From Triticum aestivum (lineage: Eukaryota > Streptophyta > Magnoliopsida > Poales > Poaceae), in the NCBI RefSeq assembly GCF_018294505.1, contig NC_057808.1, positions 358,472,696 to 358,536,695 on the forward strand: a DNA stretch of 64,000 nt, in the 5' to 3' direction. Numbering within the stretch: the first letter of the stretch is position 1; every line of letters starts with the position of its first letter. Below, in pieces: positions 54,936 through 64,000 of the stretch. Below the pieces are notes generated by a model that ran no database searches, was not told the origin of the DNA, and saw only the letters and a program-made list of their open reading frames with translations. Made by a program: the position numbers and the translations under genes.

Positions 54936-55354
54936 GGGCTGTCCATGCATAGCGTTGGACAATTCGGAAGAATCACGGTTATAAATATGCAAATGCATGC
55001 ATATTTATATATGTAACCCTTTCGAATGGGAGACGCATAGTGGTTACGCATACTGATGATTGACACCTATAGCTAGCAAGTTTCATCGGCATGAAGACCG
55101 GAACAGAGCACATGAAGGGGGAGGAGGAGATGTCATTTGTGCTCACCAACGAACGCAGGGGCGGAGCTCGTCGAACGCACGGGGAGGTCGTCAAACACCA
55201 CACCCTCGCAGCGACGAAACAACTGCACATTTGAATCCACCCGATAAACACAAATATGTATGATGCTTTGCATAACAAAATCGAAAAATATACGACCTAA
55301 CTCATAATTCACAAATATATGACCTCGCCGGCCTCTAGAAGGCCAAAGAGCACC

Positions 55355-55496
55355 TTCTACATATTATTCTTTTCTTCTTCTTCTTCTTCTTCTTCTTCTT
55401 CTCCCCTCCTCTTCTTCTCCTACACTTTCTTCTTCTTCTTCTTCTCCCCTCCTCTTCTTCTCCTACACTTTCTTCTTCCTCCTCTTCTTCTCCTAC
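55355..55496. repeat. TTC/CTT microsatellite at the edge of the gap
   Basis: Runs of TTCTTCTTC with interspersed CTCC, including a duplicated phrase CTTCTTCTTCTCCCCTCCTCTTCTTCTCC (55390 and 55436). Such polypyrimidine runs hinder assembly, which explains why the gap begins here. Confidence 0.9.
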
Positions 55497-56117
55497 NNNN
55501 NNNNNNNNNNNNNNNNNNNNNNNNNNNNNNNNNNNNNNNNNNNNNNNNNNNNNNNNNNNNNNNNNNNNNNNNNNNNNNNNNNNNNNNNNNNNNNNNNNNN
55601 NNNNNNNNNNNNNNNNNNNNNNNNNNNNNNNNNNNNNNNNNNNNNNNNNNNNNNNNNNNNNNNNNNNNNNNNNNNNNNNNNNNNNNNNNNNNNNNNNNNN
55701 NNNNNNNNNNNNNNNNNNNNNNNNNNNNNNNNNNNNNNNNNNNNNNNNNNNNNNNNNNNNNNNNNNNNNNNNNNNNNNNNNNNNNNNNNNNNNNNNNNNN
55801 NNNNNNNNNNNNNNNNNNNNNNNNNNNNNNNNNNNNNNNNNNNNNNNNNNNNNNNNNNNNNNNNNNNNNNNNNNNNNNNNNNNNNNNNNNNNNNNNNNNN
55901 NNNNNNNNNNNNNNNNNNNNNNNNNNNNNNNNNNNNNNNNNNNNNNNNNNNNNNNNNNNNNNNNNNNNNNNNNNNNNNNNNNNNNNNNNNNNNNNNNNNN
56001 NNNNNNNNNNNNNNNNNNNNNNNNNNNNNNNNNNNNNNNNNNNNNNNNNNNNNNNNNNNNNNNNNNNNNNNNNNNNNNNNNNNNNNNNNNNNNNNNNNNN
56101 NNNNNNNNNNNNNNNNN
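55497..56117. other. Assembly gap of 621 Ns
   Basis: All bases are N. It lies in the 5' part of the CACTA element, between the TTC repeat and a (GGC)n-rich stretch at 56118-56170. The long frame that appears to cross it from 55319 is artificial. Confidence 0.99.
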
Positions 56118-56569
56118 GGCGGGTGGTGTGGGCGGCGGCGGGCGGCGGGGGCGGTGGCGTGGTGGCTCGGGTCGAGGAGAGAGGAGAGAAACAGAGAGAT
56201 GGATCTAGGGCGGGGTGGGTCTCGCCGTTAGTTAGGTTAGTTCTTTGTCGTCCGCCAAACCTTTGCCGTCAGCTTTTTTTCTCTTTGTCGTCCGCTTGCT
56301 GACGGCAAAGAGGGGGCCGTTAAGTTTTTTTAATCAGCTCGTTAGTTGGGACCACCACTTTCTTTGTCGTCTGCTAGCTGACGGCAAAGATTCTTTGCCG
56401 TCCGCTAGCTGACGGCAAAGAGTAGGCTGATGGCAAAGACCGTTCTTTGCCATCAGCCAGTTCATTGTCGTCCGTTTTTTGTAAGCGAATGGCAAAGACC
56501 TTCTTTGCCGTCAGCCAGCGAACGGCAAAGACTTGGCTGACGGCAAATTAGCTAATTCCAGTAGTGTGA

Positions 56570-57154
56570 GCTCAATTAATAACTTAAGAAAAAAGTTAGA
56601 TTACCGTGGAACCTAATTAAAACTTGTCACGAGCAAAGAAATAATTCAGCGGGTCCCACTTGTGCGTGTGTGCCTGTGTGTGTGTGTGTGTGTGAGAGAG
56701 TGAGAGAGAGAGAGGGACCCATCGGTCGATGCTCGTAAATACATCTTTCAGCCATATGCATTGCCGATGCTCAGTAAAAACTTATATAGTTGACACAATC
56801 ATATAGAACATCATAGCACACTGAACTTGCATACAAAAATTTCACGCAGGCGGCACAATCAGGATGGAAGCAGTGGATCGCTACGGGTAGGGCTATGTTG
56901 AAACCAACGAACTCGTACATAACGGTTCATCGTCTTTATCAATGACAGGGAAATGTCTTGAATGCTGTGCAAAGAAAACAGACAGACAACACAATAAGTT
57001 CTGCTAGCACATTAAGTTGACGTACAGCCCTTTCTAAAAAAAGTTCAGGTACAAAATTAGAGCAAGTCACAATCAAATGTACTGGCACATCAGTGCTTCA
57101 CACCCATAGCTCGGATTTAACTAGTATCTGACAAGATTCAGTTGTTACCTCAAA
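56570..57154. other. Spacer with GT/GA microsatellite
   Basis: The first 30 bp resemble 58382-58410 (the unoccupied counterpart of the CACTA target). A (GT)n followed by (GA)n microsatellite lies at 56663-56715. No gene is visible up to the stop codon of the next one. Confidence 0.6.
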
Positions 57155-57937
57155 TTAGAGCACATCCATGCAGCCAGCCCTGCCTCTTCTCTCAAAGAAG
57201 CAGTGGCCTCCGCCGCGCGATGGAGTAGGCCCTGTGCCATCCATCGTTCCGAGCAACACGGGGAAAATCTGACATTGACTCGTGTAATGGACGTCGTTGA
57301 TGGACCCTGGCACCAGCAGCGGCGGCAGGACTTCGATTGATGGATTGACCACTTCTTCGACATGCACGAACACTCGATATAGGTACATCCCTAACGTGGT
57401 CCGCAGCGGCCTTGGTGGCGACGAATAGTACAACCCCGGTTCCTGCACCGGTATCTCAACACCAATCACCTTCGGTATGGTGGACGGCTTCTTCATCCAT
57501 GTCATAACCGTCAGAGCCCAGCTGTCTGGAGGAACAAACATACTTACGAGCTCACCTCCAAGGTCGTTGATAAGCTCATTCATGGACTCGTTGTTCCAAG
57601 CACGTCGAAGCATGCCGTGGAAGGTAAGATTTGTTAAAAACTCAAGCTCAGAGGGCACCAAGCCCCATCCTGGGTGCCACCGATCAAAGCTCACCAGCGC
57701 GCCATCGCAGAACAAACGCCGGGAAGATTCGAACACACGACTGCAGTCGAAAGTTGTCCGGAACCTGACGAAGAAATCAGCCGGTGGCGGACAGACTTCG
57801 ACGAGCAAGTCACTTATTTGGATGCCGTGCGCAATGCCAAGAGCTTTGACAAGGTCGTCCGGCGAGACGGGAGGTCGGTCGCCGTTGATGGTTACCATCA
57901 GCACTTTGCCGGCAAACTGGTCGTCAAGCGCCGCCAT
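57155..57937 (-). CDS. DUF4283-like hypothetical protein (gene E)
   Basis: ATG at 57937 gives MAALDDQFAGKVLMVTINGDRPPVSPDDLVKALG, resembling the start of a family of grass proteins with a DUF4283/gag-like RNA-binding fold. PADFFVRFRTTFDCSRVFESSRRL and ALVSFDRWHPGWGLVPSELEFLTNLTFHG complete that domain. The C-terminal third is low in motifs and ends GRAGCMDVL at TAG 57155. An in-frame extension upstream (CVLSLNSG) lacks an ATG. The family often lies in multi-copy clusters and may derive from retroelement gag or LINE ORF1, but a cellular role is unknown. No zinc knuckle is seen. It may be a truncated gene because related proteins are usually longer. Confidence 0.6.
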   Translation of the reverse strand: MAALDDQFAGKVLMVTINGDRPPVSPDDLVKALGIAHGIQISDLLVEVCPPPADFFVRFRTTFDCSRVFESSRRLFCDGALVSFDRWHPGWGLVPSELEFLTNLTFHGMLRRAWNNESMNELINDLGGELVSMFVPPDSWALTVMTWMKKPSTIPKVIGVEIPVQEPGLYYSSPPRPLRTTLGMYLYRVFVHVEEVVNPSIEVLPPLLVPGSINDVHYTSQCQIFPVLLGTMDGTGPTPSRGGGHCFFERRGRAGCMDVL

Positions 57938-58079
57938 GCCACTATTGAGCGACAGCACGCAGCGACGGAAGGCAGGACGGACCTCAGGATCTCCGGCTCA
58001 GAGATCCGCGTTGACCGGCGGCATGATAGTGAGCTTGAGTACAGGAGTACAGGAGGGGGATTTGGGGGAACCTGAGTAG

Positions 58080-58898
58080 GAATCGAGATTCCAGAGGTGG
58101 GGGAGGGGCGGGAGATTGGGGATGAAAAGGTAGCTTGAATTTCGAACATGCGCCAATATGCTCTTGGCGCACAAGCGCACGAAAACACCGGTGGCGCCCA
58201 CATGTCGGCCTAAGAGTCCTTATTCTTTCTTTTTTGGAGAGCCCGGCATTTTTTGTTAGGATCTTTTGAGAGCCCGGCCTGAGAGTCATAATTGACCTGT
58301 TTGGCATTGCGTTACTACTCGGCCCATATTCAACGACACCTCACTGGCCCAAACAAGTGTACATCATCGAAAAGACACTGAGCTCAAATTATATAACTTG
58401 AAAAAAGGAGATACACTCTGAACATTGGAGAATGGTGATGCCCTCATTTAGACCACCAGTAGTTCGAGACAATAAACAGTTCGAAACAACGATATATACA
58501 ACATTCAAACACTGACTAGTGACTACTACTGACATAAACAGCAAGACATGATAGTTCATAAGAAGTCTTGCTACACCACCAAAATGCACCCATCTGCAGC
58601 GCTCAGACTCTCGTGATCCAGACGAGAATGACATTCTAAACAGAGCCAACTATTACATGGTAAGAGTGACATAGACGAGGATGACCAAATGACAAGGAAT
58701 ATGCATAACAAAAGAAAGAACTACCCATCCAGAACAAGCAGCAAAGACAACAAAGTCATTCAAAGAGATGATCCAACACCATCATAATTTGCAGCCCCGC
58801 TTCAGCGACTAATGATCCGGAGACACCAGTACTCCACCCTTTCGACGCAACAGCCCAATTACCTATCAACCTGAAGGCTTGAACCACATCACTGCCTG
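58080..58898. other. Spacer between gene E and the F-box gene
   Basis: Contains the probable upstream region of gene E (58080-58300, with a short duplication GAGAGCCCGGCATTTTTTGTTAGGATCTTTTGAGAGCCCGGCCTGAGAG) and the unoccupied relative of the CACTA target at 58312-58410. The rest, up to the 3' end of the F-box gene, is probably its 3' UTR. Confidence 0.5.
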
Positions 58899-59320
58899 TC
58901 ATAATTGAGACATCCAAGGATCAAAGTTAATCCGGATGCCTTTGTCATTCTCACCTTCTTTTGGCTGCAGGCTGTATCGTTGACAATCAGGGGAGTTTGC
59001 TCCCGAACTCCTAGGGCTCGCCGTGTAGACACAGTTTTCCATAGCAAACAGAGCCTCTCTGCCATCAAGGTCCTTGCCAACGGTGATCTCCTGGTTAATC
59101 GGATCATTGAGTCCAAGAAACAGAGAGTGTGAACCAAGGCTGTTTACCCGCCTCCAACTAAACAATCCTGAAGGCCCCAACAAGCTGGTATCCTGCTCAT
59201 AGACGTAACAGCCACTGTCCGGATACTCACGTATTTCATGGTGCTTGTATACAGTGGGGTTTTTGCAATATAACTTTTCCAGCTCATGTGTCCGAATGAT
59301 CATCAGTCTTTTGCCGTCGT

Positions 59321-60196
59321 CTGATCAAGCGACGAACCAATTGTGCTTCCCTGTTTTTGGCAAAGGTGGTGTGATTACAAAGGGCAGTAACTGTAGGGAC
59401 ACTGCATTATATCAAAAAGGACAGGCATTGTTAATGTAAGATCAGCATTGTTCAGAGTATGAGTAGGATAATGCAAGAAACATCATTGATATGTCCCTGT
59501 TAGAACTGGGAGGAAAATACAGGGAAATGTATATTGGGTTCGAAAATATAGAAGTGCCATGCATGGTTATACTCATGTTATCTCGCAATCGATTCTTCAC
59601 AGGAAACTACCATGTCATGCATGTTATGGAATCATGTTCTGTCATCACAAACAAATTCTTCAAGGTAACTAACAGACCATGCATTGTTATATACTCGTGT
59701 TCTGTGGGCAAAAATTTTGTGAGGATATTATTCTAGCCATTGATTGCTGAAGGGCGAATATAGGTATGTACACATGGTAAGCATTACATGATTTCACTAC
59801 TTCCAAATATAGAGTTCTCCATATGCACATTTACTTCCCTAATGTATGGTTAGATGAAACCAACAGTGTGGTGCATGTTTCTACATCATGAAAATGAGGA
59901 AACTAACATGGCCATTGATACACACTCATATTTAGTAGTAGTATATAGATTACTGTAAAATAAGGAGAATATCCATATATTCCTAACCGTTTGATTATTC
60001 AGGGGTACAAATTGGTTGTAATGACATGATCACAATCGCATGAATTCACTCATTCCAAATATAGCTGATTTACGGCGTCTCTAATACATTGCCATAGTTC
60101 TACTCAAATTCTGCTCAAACAGGGATATGCCAATCATCACAAAAAGTTTAAACAGTGTCATGGCGTCATCATTAACATGAGACGGAAACAACTTAC
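59321..60196 (-). other. Intron of the F-box gene
   Basis: Bordered by GTAAGT on the donor side (60196) and GATCAG on the acceptor side (59321). The interior is AT-rich. CCATGCATGGTTATACTC and CCATGCATTGTTATATACTCGTG occur about 113 bp apart (59564, 59677), part of a diverged local tandem repeat that continues with ACATGGCCATTGATACACACTC near 59907. No gene is seen. Confidence 0.55.
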
Positions 60197-60610
60197 ACAC
60201 GCCGTCCCAGCAATACGTGGTACCATCTGCTTTGTCGATCACGTAGATGATGCCATTATGTTCAATAGCATCACAGAAGTCTGTATCAGCTTTGACGATG
60301 ATCCACCGCGAGCTGAGTTGTCTCCAGCTAAAGAAGGCACCGGCGTAAAGATAGGCGAGTCCGCGGTCGAACAAGGCAATTAGCTTGAAGTCTGCGTAAT
60401 TCGCATGTCGTGTGGGCACTTGGCAGATTACAATCTTCTGCAAAACAAGGTCTGTCCAACTGACGTGGTAATCTAGATGACTAGGACCGCGATGGTAAAA
60501 CTCCATATAATCCAATGGAGGAAGGATAATCTCATGGGAGGTATGGAAGTTCATGAGCACCAACTTTTTATCGTCTTCTCTGAAGGCAGCCATCCAGTGG
60601 GAGTTCATGC

Positions 60611-60760
60611 CGACCTAGTACATACCTGCCAAGAAGTTTCGGGCAATGGTGATCGGATCGAAGTCGAGGGAAATGATGTACGGCGACCCACTACATACCT
60701 GCAAAGAAGTTTCAGCTAATGGAGATCAGATTGAAGTCGAGGGGCATCATGTACGCCTCC
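60611..60760 (-). repeat. 75-bp tandem duplication inside the F-box gene
   Basis: The phrases CATACCTGCCAAGAAGTTTCGGGCAATGGTGATCGGATCGAAGTCGAGGGAAATGATGTACGGCGACC and CATACCTGCAAAGAAGTTTCAGCTAATGGAGATCAGATTGAAGTCGAGGGGCATCATGTACGCCTCC lie directly next to each other. Copies differ at about one site in six, so the duplication is not recent. Each copy contains a stop codon in the reading frame of the gene and a donor-like AG|GTATGT. Confidence 0.85.
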
Positions 60761-60984
60761 GTATCATGGTGAGCCAATCTCACAAGACCAGATAGCAGCA
60801 AGCAGGGTGTCTTGAAAAGCTTTGGCCTCGCTTCGATGATGGTCGTGTGCATGCCCCTCGAGCATGCAGCCAGCCGCAGTGCGCTCAACATATCCATACA
60901 CGAACAACAGAGTTTGAGGACGTCACTGGGGAGATTGCTCCAATCGCGACTCATATGGATCCTGCGCGGTTCGCGTTCGGCCAT

Positions 60985-61980
60985 GGTGGAGTTTGGAAGG
61001 TGGGGTTTTGGGGGGCTTGATTTACGGGGGAGAAGGTTGTCGGTGCTGGAGCGGCTAGCGAGGGAATAGTGGTACTGGGGGAGGCGAGTGAGGCGAGGGT
61101 ATGCGGGGGCACAGTGAGATAATGAAGAGTGACCTCAGGATCTCCGGCGAGACGGAGATGGAGATGGAGTGGTGCTAGGGGAGAGGGAGACGAGGCGAGG
61201 CATGCTATACAGCGGCGGTGACAGTGACTGCATAGTGCACAAGGTGAGGCTGACTTTGGTAACCCGGACACGCCGCCTGGGCTGGTGTCACCTCGGGCGC
61301 AGGGTCTTGTCACTTCACTTTGAGGACCGGATGAATAATAGTATTTTGACCATCAAGTGTACCACAGTTGTACTACTACTACTAGTAGGAGTAGTAGGAA
61401 CATGAGTACACTCCCGTGCTAGCATGCCTCTGGGTTCACTTCATCCTCCAGCTATCATCCATATTGCGAGCAGAACCAAATTCTCGTGCATGCGGAAGCG
61501 CGAAGGACTTTTATTTTTTGAGAATAACCGCATATTCGTTAACCGTAGTAGGAACATGAGTAGTACTCCCTCCGGTCCTCTTTTGTCTGCGCATAACTTT
61601 TTTCAGTATTTCTCTAATTAGTCTGCGTATATACCCTTTTGCATGCGCCCATTTCCCTCCATGCCCCGCATTCACAGCATTAATTAGCGTACGCATGAGC
61701 AGTTGCAGCCAGACTCCAGCCAATAAACTGCAGCATGCAAGTGGGCCACTCTGTGCGCGTGGGAGAGACAAAGGCAATCGAAGGGCCCGTCCAATCCATT
61801 GCATGCAGCAGTCAAACCACCGCACCTCTCCTCATGCATGCGCATAACTTCTCCCATTTACTTCTCCATCGGGAACCGATTTTCCTCGGCTTTTTCACTA
61901 CTCCTTGATCTTCATTTGCATCCAAACCACACTGCATTCACATTGTTTTAACCTCTTCACATCCTCCTGGAGTAATTCCG
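60985..61980. promoter_or_regulatory. Divergent intergenic region between the F-box and exonuclease genes
   Basis: The region separates two start codons that face away from each other, so it should hold both promoters. The first 250 bp are GC-rich and probably the F-box leader. TACTACTACTACTAGTAGGAGTAGTAGG at 61371-61399 is a short palindrome-like run, and GTAGTAGGAACATGAGTA occurs twice (61389, 61546). A partial Stowaway end (TACTCCCTCCGGTCC) lies at 61564. Confidence 0.5.
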
Positions 61981-61984
61981 AAGC

Positions 61985-61996
61985 CCCTATAAATAA
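61985..61996 (+). promoter_or_regulatory. TATA box of the exonuclease gene
   Basis: CCCCTATAAATAATC lies 75-85 bp upstream of ATG 62070. That leaves a leader of about 50 bp, in line with plant promoters of short genes. CCTCTTCACATCC and CTTCATTTGCATCC lie upstream. Confidence 0.7.
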
Positions 61997-62069
61997 TCAT
62001 CTTCTTCAGTTAGACTAGCCATCTAATCCTAATTCTCCAAACCATAGCCCTCCGGTCCAGCGGTTCCAA

Positions 62070-62774
62070 ATGGCGAAAGAGATCGAGATGCAGGTTTTTA
62101 GCGTCCAACATGTCCTCGTCGAAGGCTCGTTGAGCATAGTTGCCACAGTCACCGACCACCCAAGGGTTGTTCGGAAGTGGATCAACAATGTATCCAACTC
62201 CCTCCAAAAGGTGGAGATGAATGTCATCGGTCTCGACGCAGAGTACACGGAGCGTGCCACTGGGAAGATCCAACGCGCCGCTGTCCTTCAGCTGTGCCTC
62301 GAAGATGATGTTTTGGTGTACCACATCATACATGCGCCCTCCATACCAGGTGAGCTTCATGATTTCTTGTCTCGGGAGGACATATACTTCTGTGGGGCAG
62401 CCATCGCAGGGGACAAACAGAAGTTGGAGCCGTACAACCTTGATTTGAAAAGCATCGCTAACCTACAAACTAGAATAAAAATTCTCGTAGAAGATTGTGA
62501 TAAACCGACACCATCCCTATTCGACATAGCAAATTTTGTGCTAGGAACAAACCTTCAGAAGGGTGACGAGACGCTGGCATTAAGGTCGTCTGGATGGGAG
62601 AATTATCCCTTGACGTACGAGCGGATAAAATATGCTGCCCTCGATGCCCGTGTGAGTTTCAAGATAGCTGCAAGGTCCAGAGAACTTGTTGCGAAGCCGT
62701 CTCCCACAGAAAATGAGAACAAGAAGAAGAAGAAGAAGATGTTGCACCAGCAGCAGGGCATTATGGATGGATGA
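62070..62774 (+). CDS. 3'-5' exonuclease domain protein (DEDDy, WRN/RNase D type)
   Basis: A single-exon gene of 234 codons. It belongs to the DNA_pol_A_exo1 family (PF01612), which removes nucleotides from 3' ends of DNA or RNA using two metal ions. Catalytic residues are visible: Asp56 and Glu58 in GLDAEYT (Exo I), Asp115 in AIAGDKQKL (Exo II) and Tyr188/Asp192 in KYAALDARVSF (Exo III, Y-x3-D). The C-terminus has a Lys-rich run (NKKKKKKM) that could act as a nuclear or nucleolar signal. The short size and lack of helicase or HRDC domain fit the plant WEX-like or small RNase D-like proteins. The start follows a TATA box at the right distance, and no upstream in-frame ATG is closer. No defect is seen. 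The polyadenylation region probably begins near 62790. Confidence 0.9.
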   Translation: MAKEIEMQVFSVQHVLVEGSLSIVATVTDHPRVVRKWINNVSNSLQKVEMNVIGLDAEYTERATGKIQRAAVLQLCLEDDVLVYHIIHAPSIPGELHDFLSREDIYFCGAAIAGDKQKLEPYNLDLKSIANLQTRIKILVEDCDKPTPSLFDIANFVLGTNLQKGDETLALRSSGWENYPLTYERIKYAALDARVSFKIAARSRELVAKPSPTENENKKKKKKMLHQQQGIMDG

Positions 62775-63560
62775 ACTATTTCCGCTCTTGTAAAAAAATA
62801 TTCCCTCTCTATGTATATTGATATAGATGGACTATTTCGATGGTGTGCATGTCTTTGGAACATGTAGTAGCGTGGGTCCGCTTGACTATAAGGAACTATT
62901 TAACCGCCTAGCTTTCTCTACTACTCCTTCTAGTGATCGGTATGCAATGCATGTGTCCGTAGACATGACAGCTTGTCCATGGAAGTTCAACTACGGCGAC
63001 CATCACGTTTCATCCATTGCCACTTGCGATTCCCACGACGCCGCTCCAACCCACGGCACCACGTCCCCCGACGTGCGCCTCACCCCTCTCGGCCACACCA
63101 CCCCTCTGCCTTTGTGTGCATGACATGTGGGCCACCTTAAATGCGGCGAGCATCAAGTTTCTACCACAGCCACACGCGATTCCCACGACGCCGCACAAAC
63201 CCATGACACCACACGTCTCGCACCATCGAATTTTCATCCAACGGCTGTGACACATTTCGTCCCGGGCATCAATCCTCAGCTGGAGTACTTCTGTACTACA
63301 GGTAGTACCCGCCGGTGTGGCCATCTACGCCTCGTAACGCCCCGACGCCCAGCTGTGGCACCCTCGCCACGGCCACGCCACCACCGGCCGGTTCATCTCG
63401 AACGAGTGAGTCGCGAACCACACCACCACGCCATGACAATGACATGTGGGCCAGCCGCATTTAAGGTCCGCATGTCATTGACTCATAGGCCGGGCACTAA
63501 GCCACTGAAGTTCGGTCCCGTGGGCCCTGAGAGGGAAATGTAACTCCTGCGGCAGGCCTT
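62775..63560. repeat. 3' flank with local duplications
   Basis: No credible gene. CACTTGCGATTCCCACGACGCCGC...ACCCACGGCACCACGTC (63020) and CACACGCGATTCCCACGACGCCGC...ACCCATGACACCACACGTC (63171) are a tandem pair with a period of about 151 bp. ATGACATGTGGGCCACCTTAAATGCGG (63120) has a relative ATGACATGTGGGCCAGCCGCATTTAAGG at 63440. Frames across these are short and in conflict. Confidence 0.5.
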
Positions 63561-64000
63561 GTGGTGCTCCTGCAGTACGAGCTCGTGCCAAACCCGGAAT
63601 TTGTTTCTTACTACTACCAACTACTAGTAAGGTACACGTGCATTGCAAGCATGAGATTCTGGTGGTTTGTGCATTATGCTTCTACATGTGGAGTCTTCTA
63701 GATTCTACATGTGGCAAAATCTGGTGGAATGTAGATGATATCCAACGGCCAGTAGTGCTCGGATTTGCCATCTTTGTACCGTCGGATTGGCTTCATCCAA
63801 CGACCAAATTTCAAGGTTATGGTTTGGTTTGCAGCCTAAGGTTGCCACGCCTAAGCTTAGGCGTGCCGGCATGTGTTTGGTTCATTGCTACACTTGTGGC
63901 TTGCCACACTATTCTAGCTACATGGTCCACATGTCATAGACTCAACTTCTTGCCAAATCTTGCCACACTTGTGGTGGCCATTTTGTTAGCCACATTTTTT
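63561..64000. other. Repeat-like end of the window
   Basis: TGCCACACTTGTGG-type phrases repeat in both orientations (CTTGTGGCTTGCCACACT at 63893, CTTGCCACACTTGTGGTGGCCA at 63958), and CACGCCTAAGCTTAGGCGTG at 63847 is a perfect palindrome of 20 bp. It probably is one end of a DNA transposon that goes on beyond the window. Confidence 0.4.

Larger units (their letters stand above)
49080..56566 (-). mobile_element. CACTA element with TNP2 transposase and TGA target duplication
   Basis: Left end CACTACAGGAATCAGCTACTTTG and right end (reverse strand) CACTACTGGAATTAGCTAATTTG are matching terminal inverted repeats. TGA is duplicated at 49077-49079 and 56567-56569. Subterminal regions (49100-49480, 56230-56550) carry many CTTTGCCGTC/GACGGCAAAG motifs in both orientations. 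The interior holds the transposase and a DUF4216-like ORF on the minus strand, a minisatellite, a foldback and the assembly gap. Frameshifts in the transposase mean it is not active as read, though the ends look intact enough to be mobilised in trans. Confidence 0.9.
58899..60984 (-). pseudogene. F-box protein with DUF295 domain, damaged by a tandem duplication
   Basis: F-box/DUF295 proteins are plant substrate adaptors of SCF ubiquitin ligases. ATG at 60984 gives MAEREPRRIHMSRDWSNLP, and the F-box spans about residues 14-55 (LPSDVLKLCCSCMDMLSALRLAACSRGMHTTI). A TGA at 60712 and a TAG near 60616 lie in two copies of a 75-bp duplication. From 60608 the beta-propeller-like region is open (NSHWMAAFREDDKKLVLMNF, DAIEHNGIIYVIDKADGTTYCWD) to a good donor GTGT|GTAAGT at 60197. 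The last exon (59320-58899) opens after GATCAG, keeps the phase, and reads GKRLMIIRTHEL, then SWRRVNSLGSHSLFLGLNDPI, standard for DUF295. Length is near normal. Without a hidden intron that removes both stops, the gene is disabled. Confidence 0.7.

Noticed and set aside
55319..56302. Open frame of 327 codons across the N gap
   Set aside because: Most of it is translated Ns; the flanks are TTC and GGC simple repeats.
61564..61650. Complete Stowaway element at CTCCCTCCGGTCC
   Set aside because: Only one end was found; the inverted partner and second TA are not visible.
62827..63543. Frames downstream of the exonuclease gene
   Set aside because: They overlap in different frames over local tandem repeats and show no domain.
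1..64000. Prokaryote-type defence system, toxin-antitoxin or viral gene cluster
   Set aside because: Introns, LTRs, MITEs and grass gene families show a plant nuclear region; no such genes are seen.

Overview
The window looks like nuclear DNA of a Triticeae grass (wheat or Aegilops type). Intron-bearing genes with canonical GT/AG splice sites sit in nested transposons: CACTA elements beginning CACTACAAAAAAA or CACTACAGGAATC, an Athila-like Ty3/gypsy element with a tRNA-Asp-type primer site, a truncated Ty1/copia element, Stowaway and hAT MITEs, and a solo LTR. There is no sign of bacterial or organelle DNA. One gap of 621 Ns lies at 55497-56117. Family names rest on motifs read by eye; no database search was possible.

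Layout. 1-2540: tandem repeat units that recur at 46.6-48.9 kb. 2.7-9.3 kb: three minus-strand genes, two of them B3-domain genes (the first clearly decayed, the second carrying an in-frame TGA) and a third coding for a coiled-coil protein with a nonsense codon; a similar upstream block recurs above each. 10.1-17.1 kb: an old tandem segmental duplication (copy A 10.1-12.6, copy B 14.7-17.1), each copy later altered by its own insertions or repeat expansions. 17.2-27.7 kb: two plus-strand paralogues, probably derived from a Ptta/En-Spm type transposase gene. The first holds a duplicated exon, a hAT insertion and an array of 30-nt exon-like blocks; the second has seven exons and two nonsense codons.

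28.0-42.1 kb is a transposon nest: a CACTA end abuts a copia leader and gag-pol remnant, which is cut by an Athila-like gypsy element on the minus strand, whose second ORF is itself split by a solo LTR with a perfect AATAA target duplication. 43.0-45.2 kb is a minus-strand pseudogene of a grass multigene family, with a CACTA terminus 8 bp upstream of its start codon. 45.2-49.1 kb is that CACTA element. 49080-56566 is a complete second CACTA element with TGA target duplication, TNP2-type transposase and DUF4216-like ORF, a 30-bp minisatellite, a 212-bp foldback and the N gap.

57.1-62.8 kb is gene-rich: a DUF4283-like ORF, an F-box/DUF295 gene damaged by a 75-bp tandem duplication, and an apparently intact single-exon 3'-5' exonuclease gene with a TATA box. 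The last kilobase is repeat-rich and has no convincing gene. The genes do not form a pathway; what links them is local tandem duplication followed by transposon insertion and decay. The most unusual structure is the microexon array at 20.4-21.0 kb.
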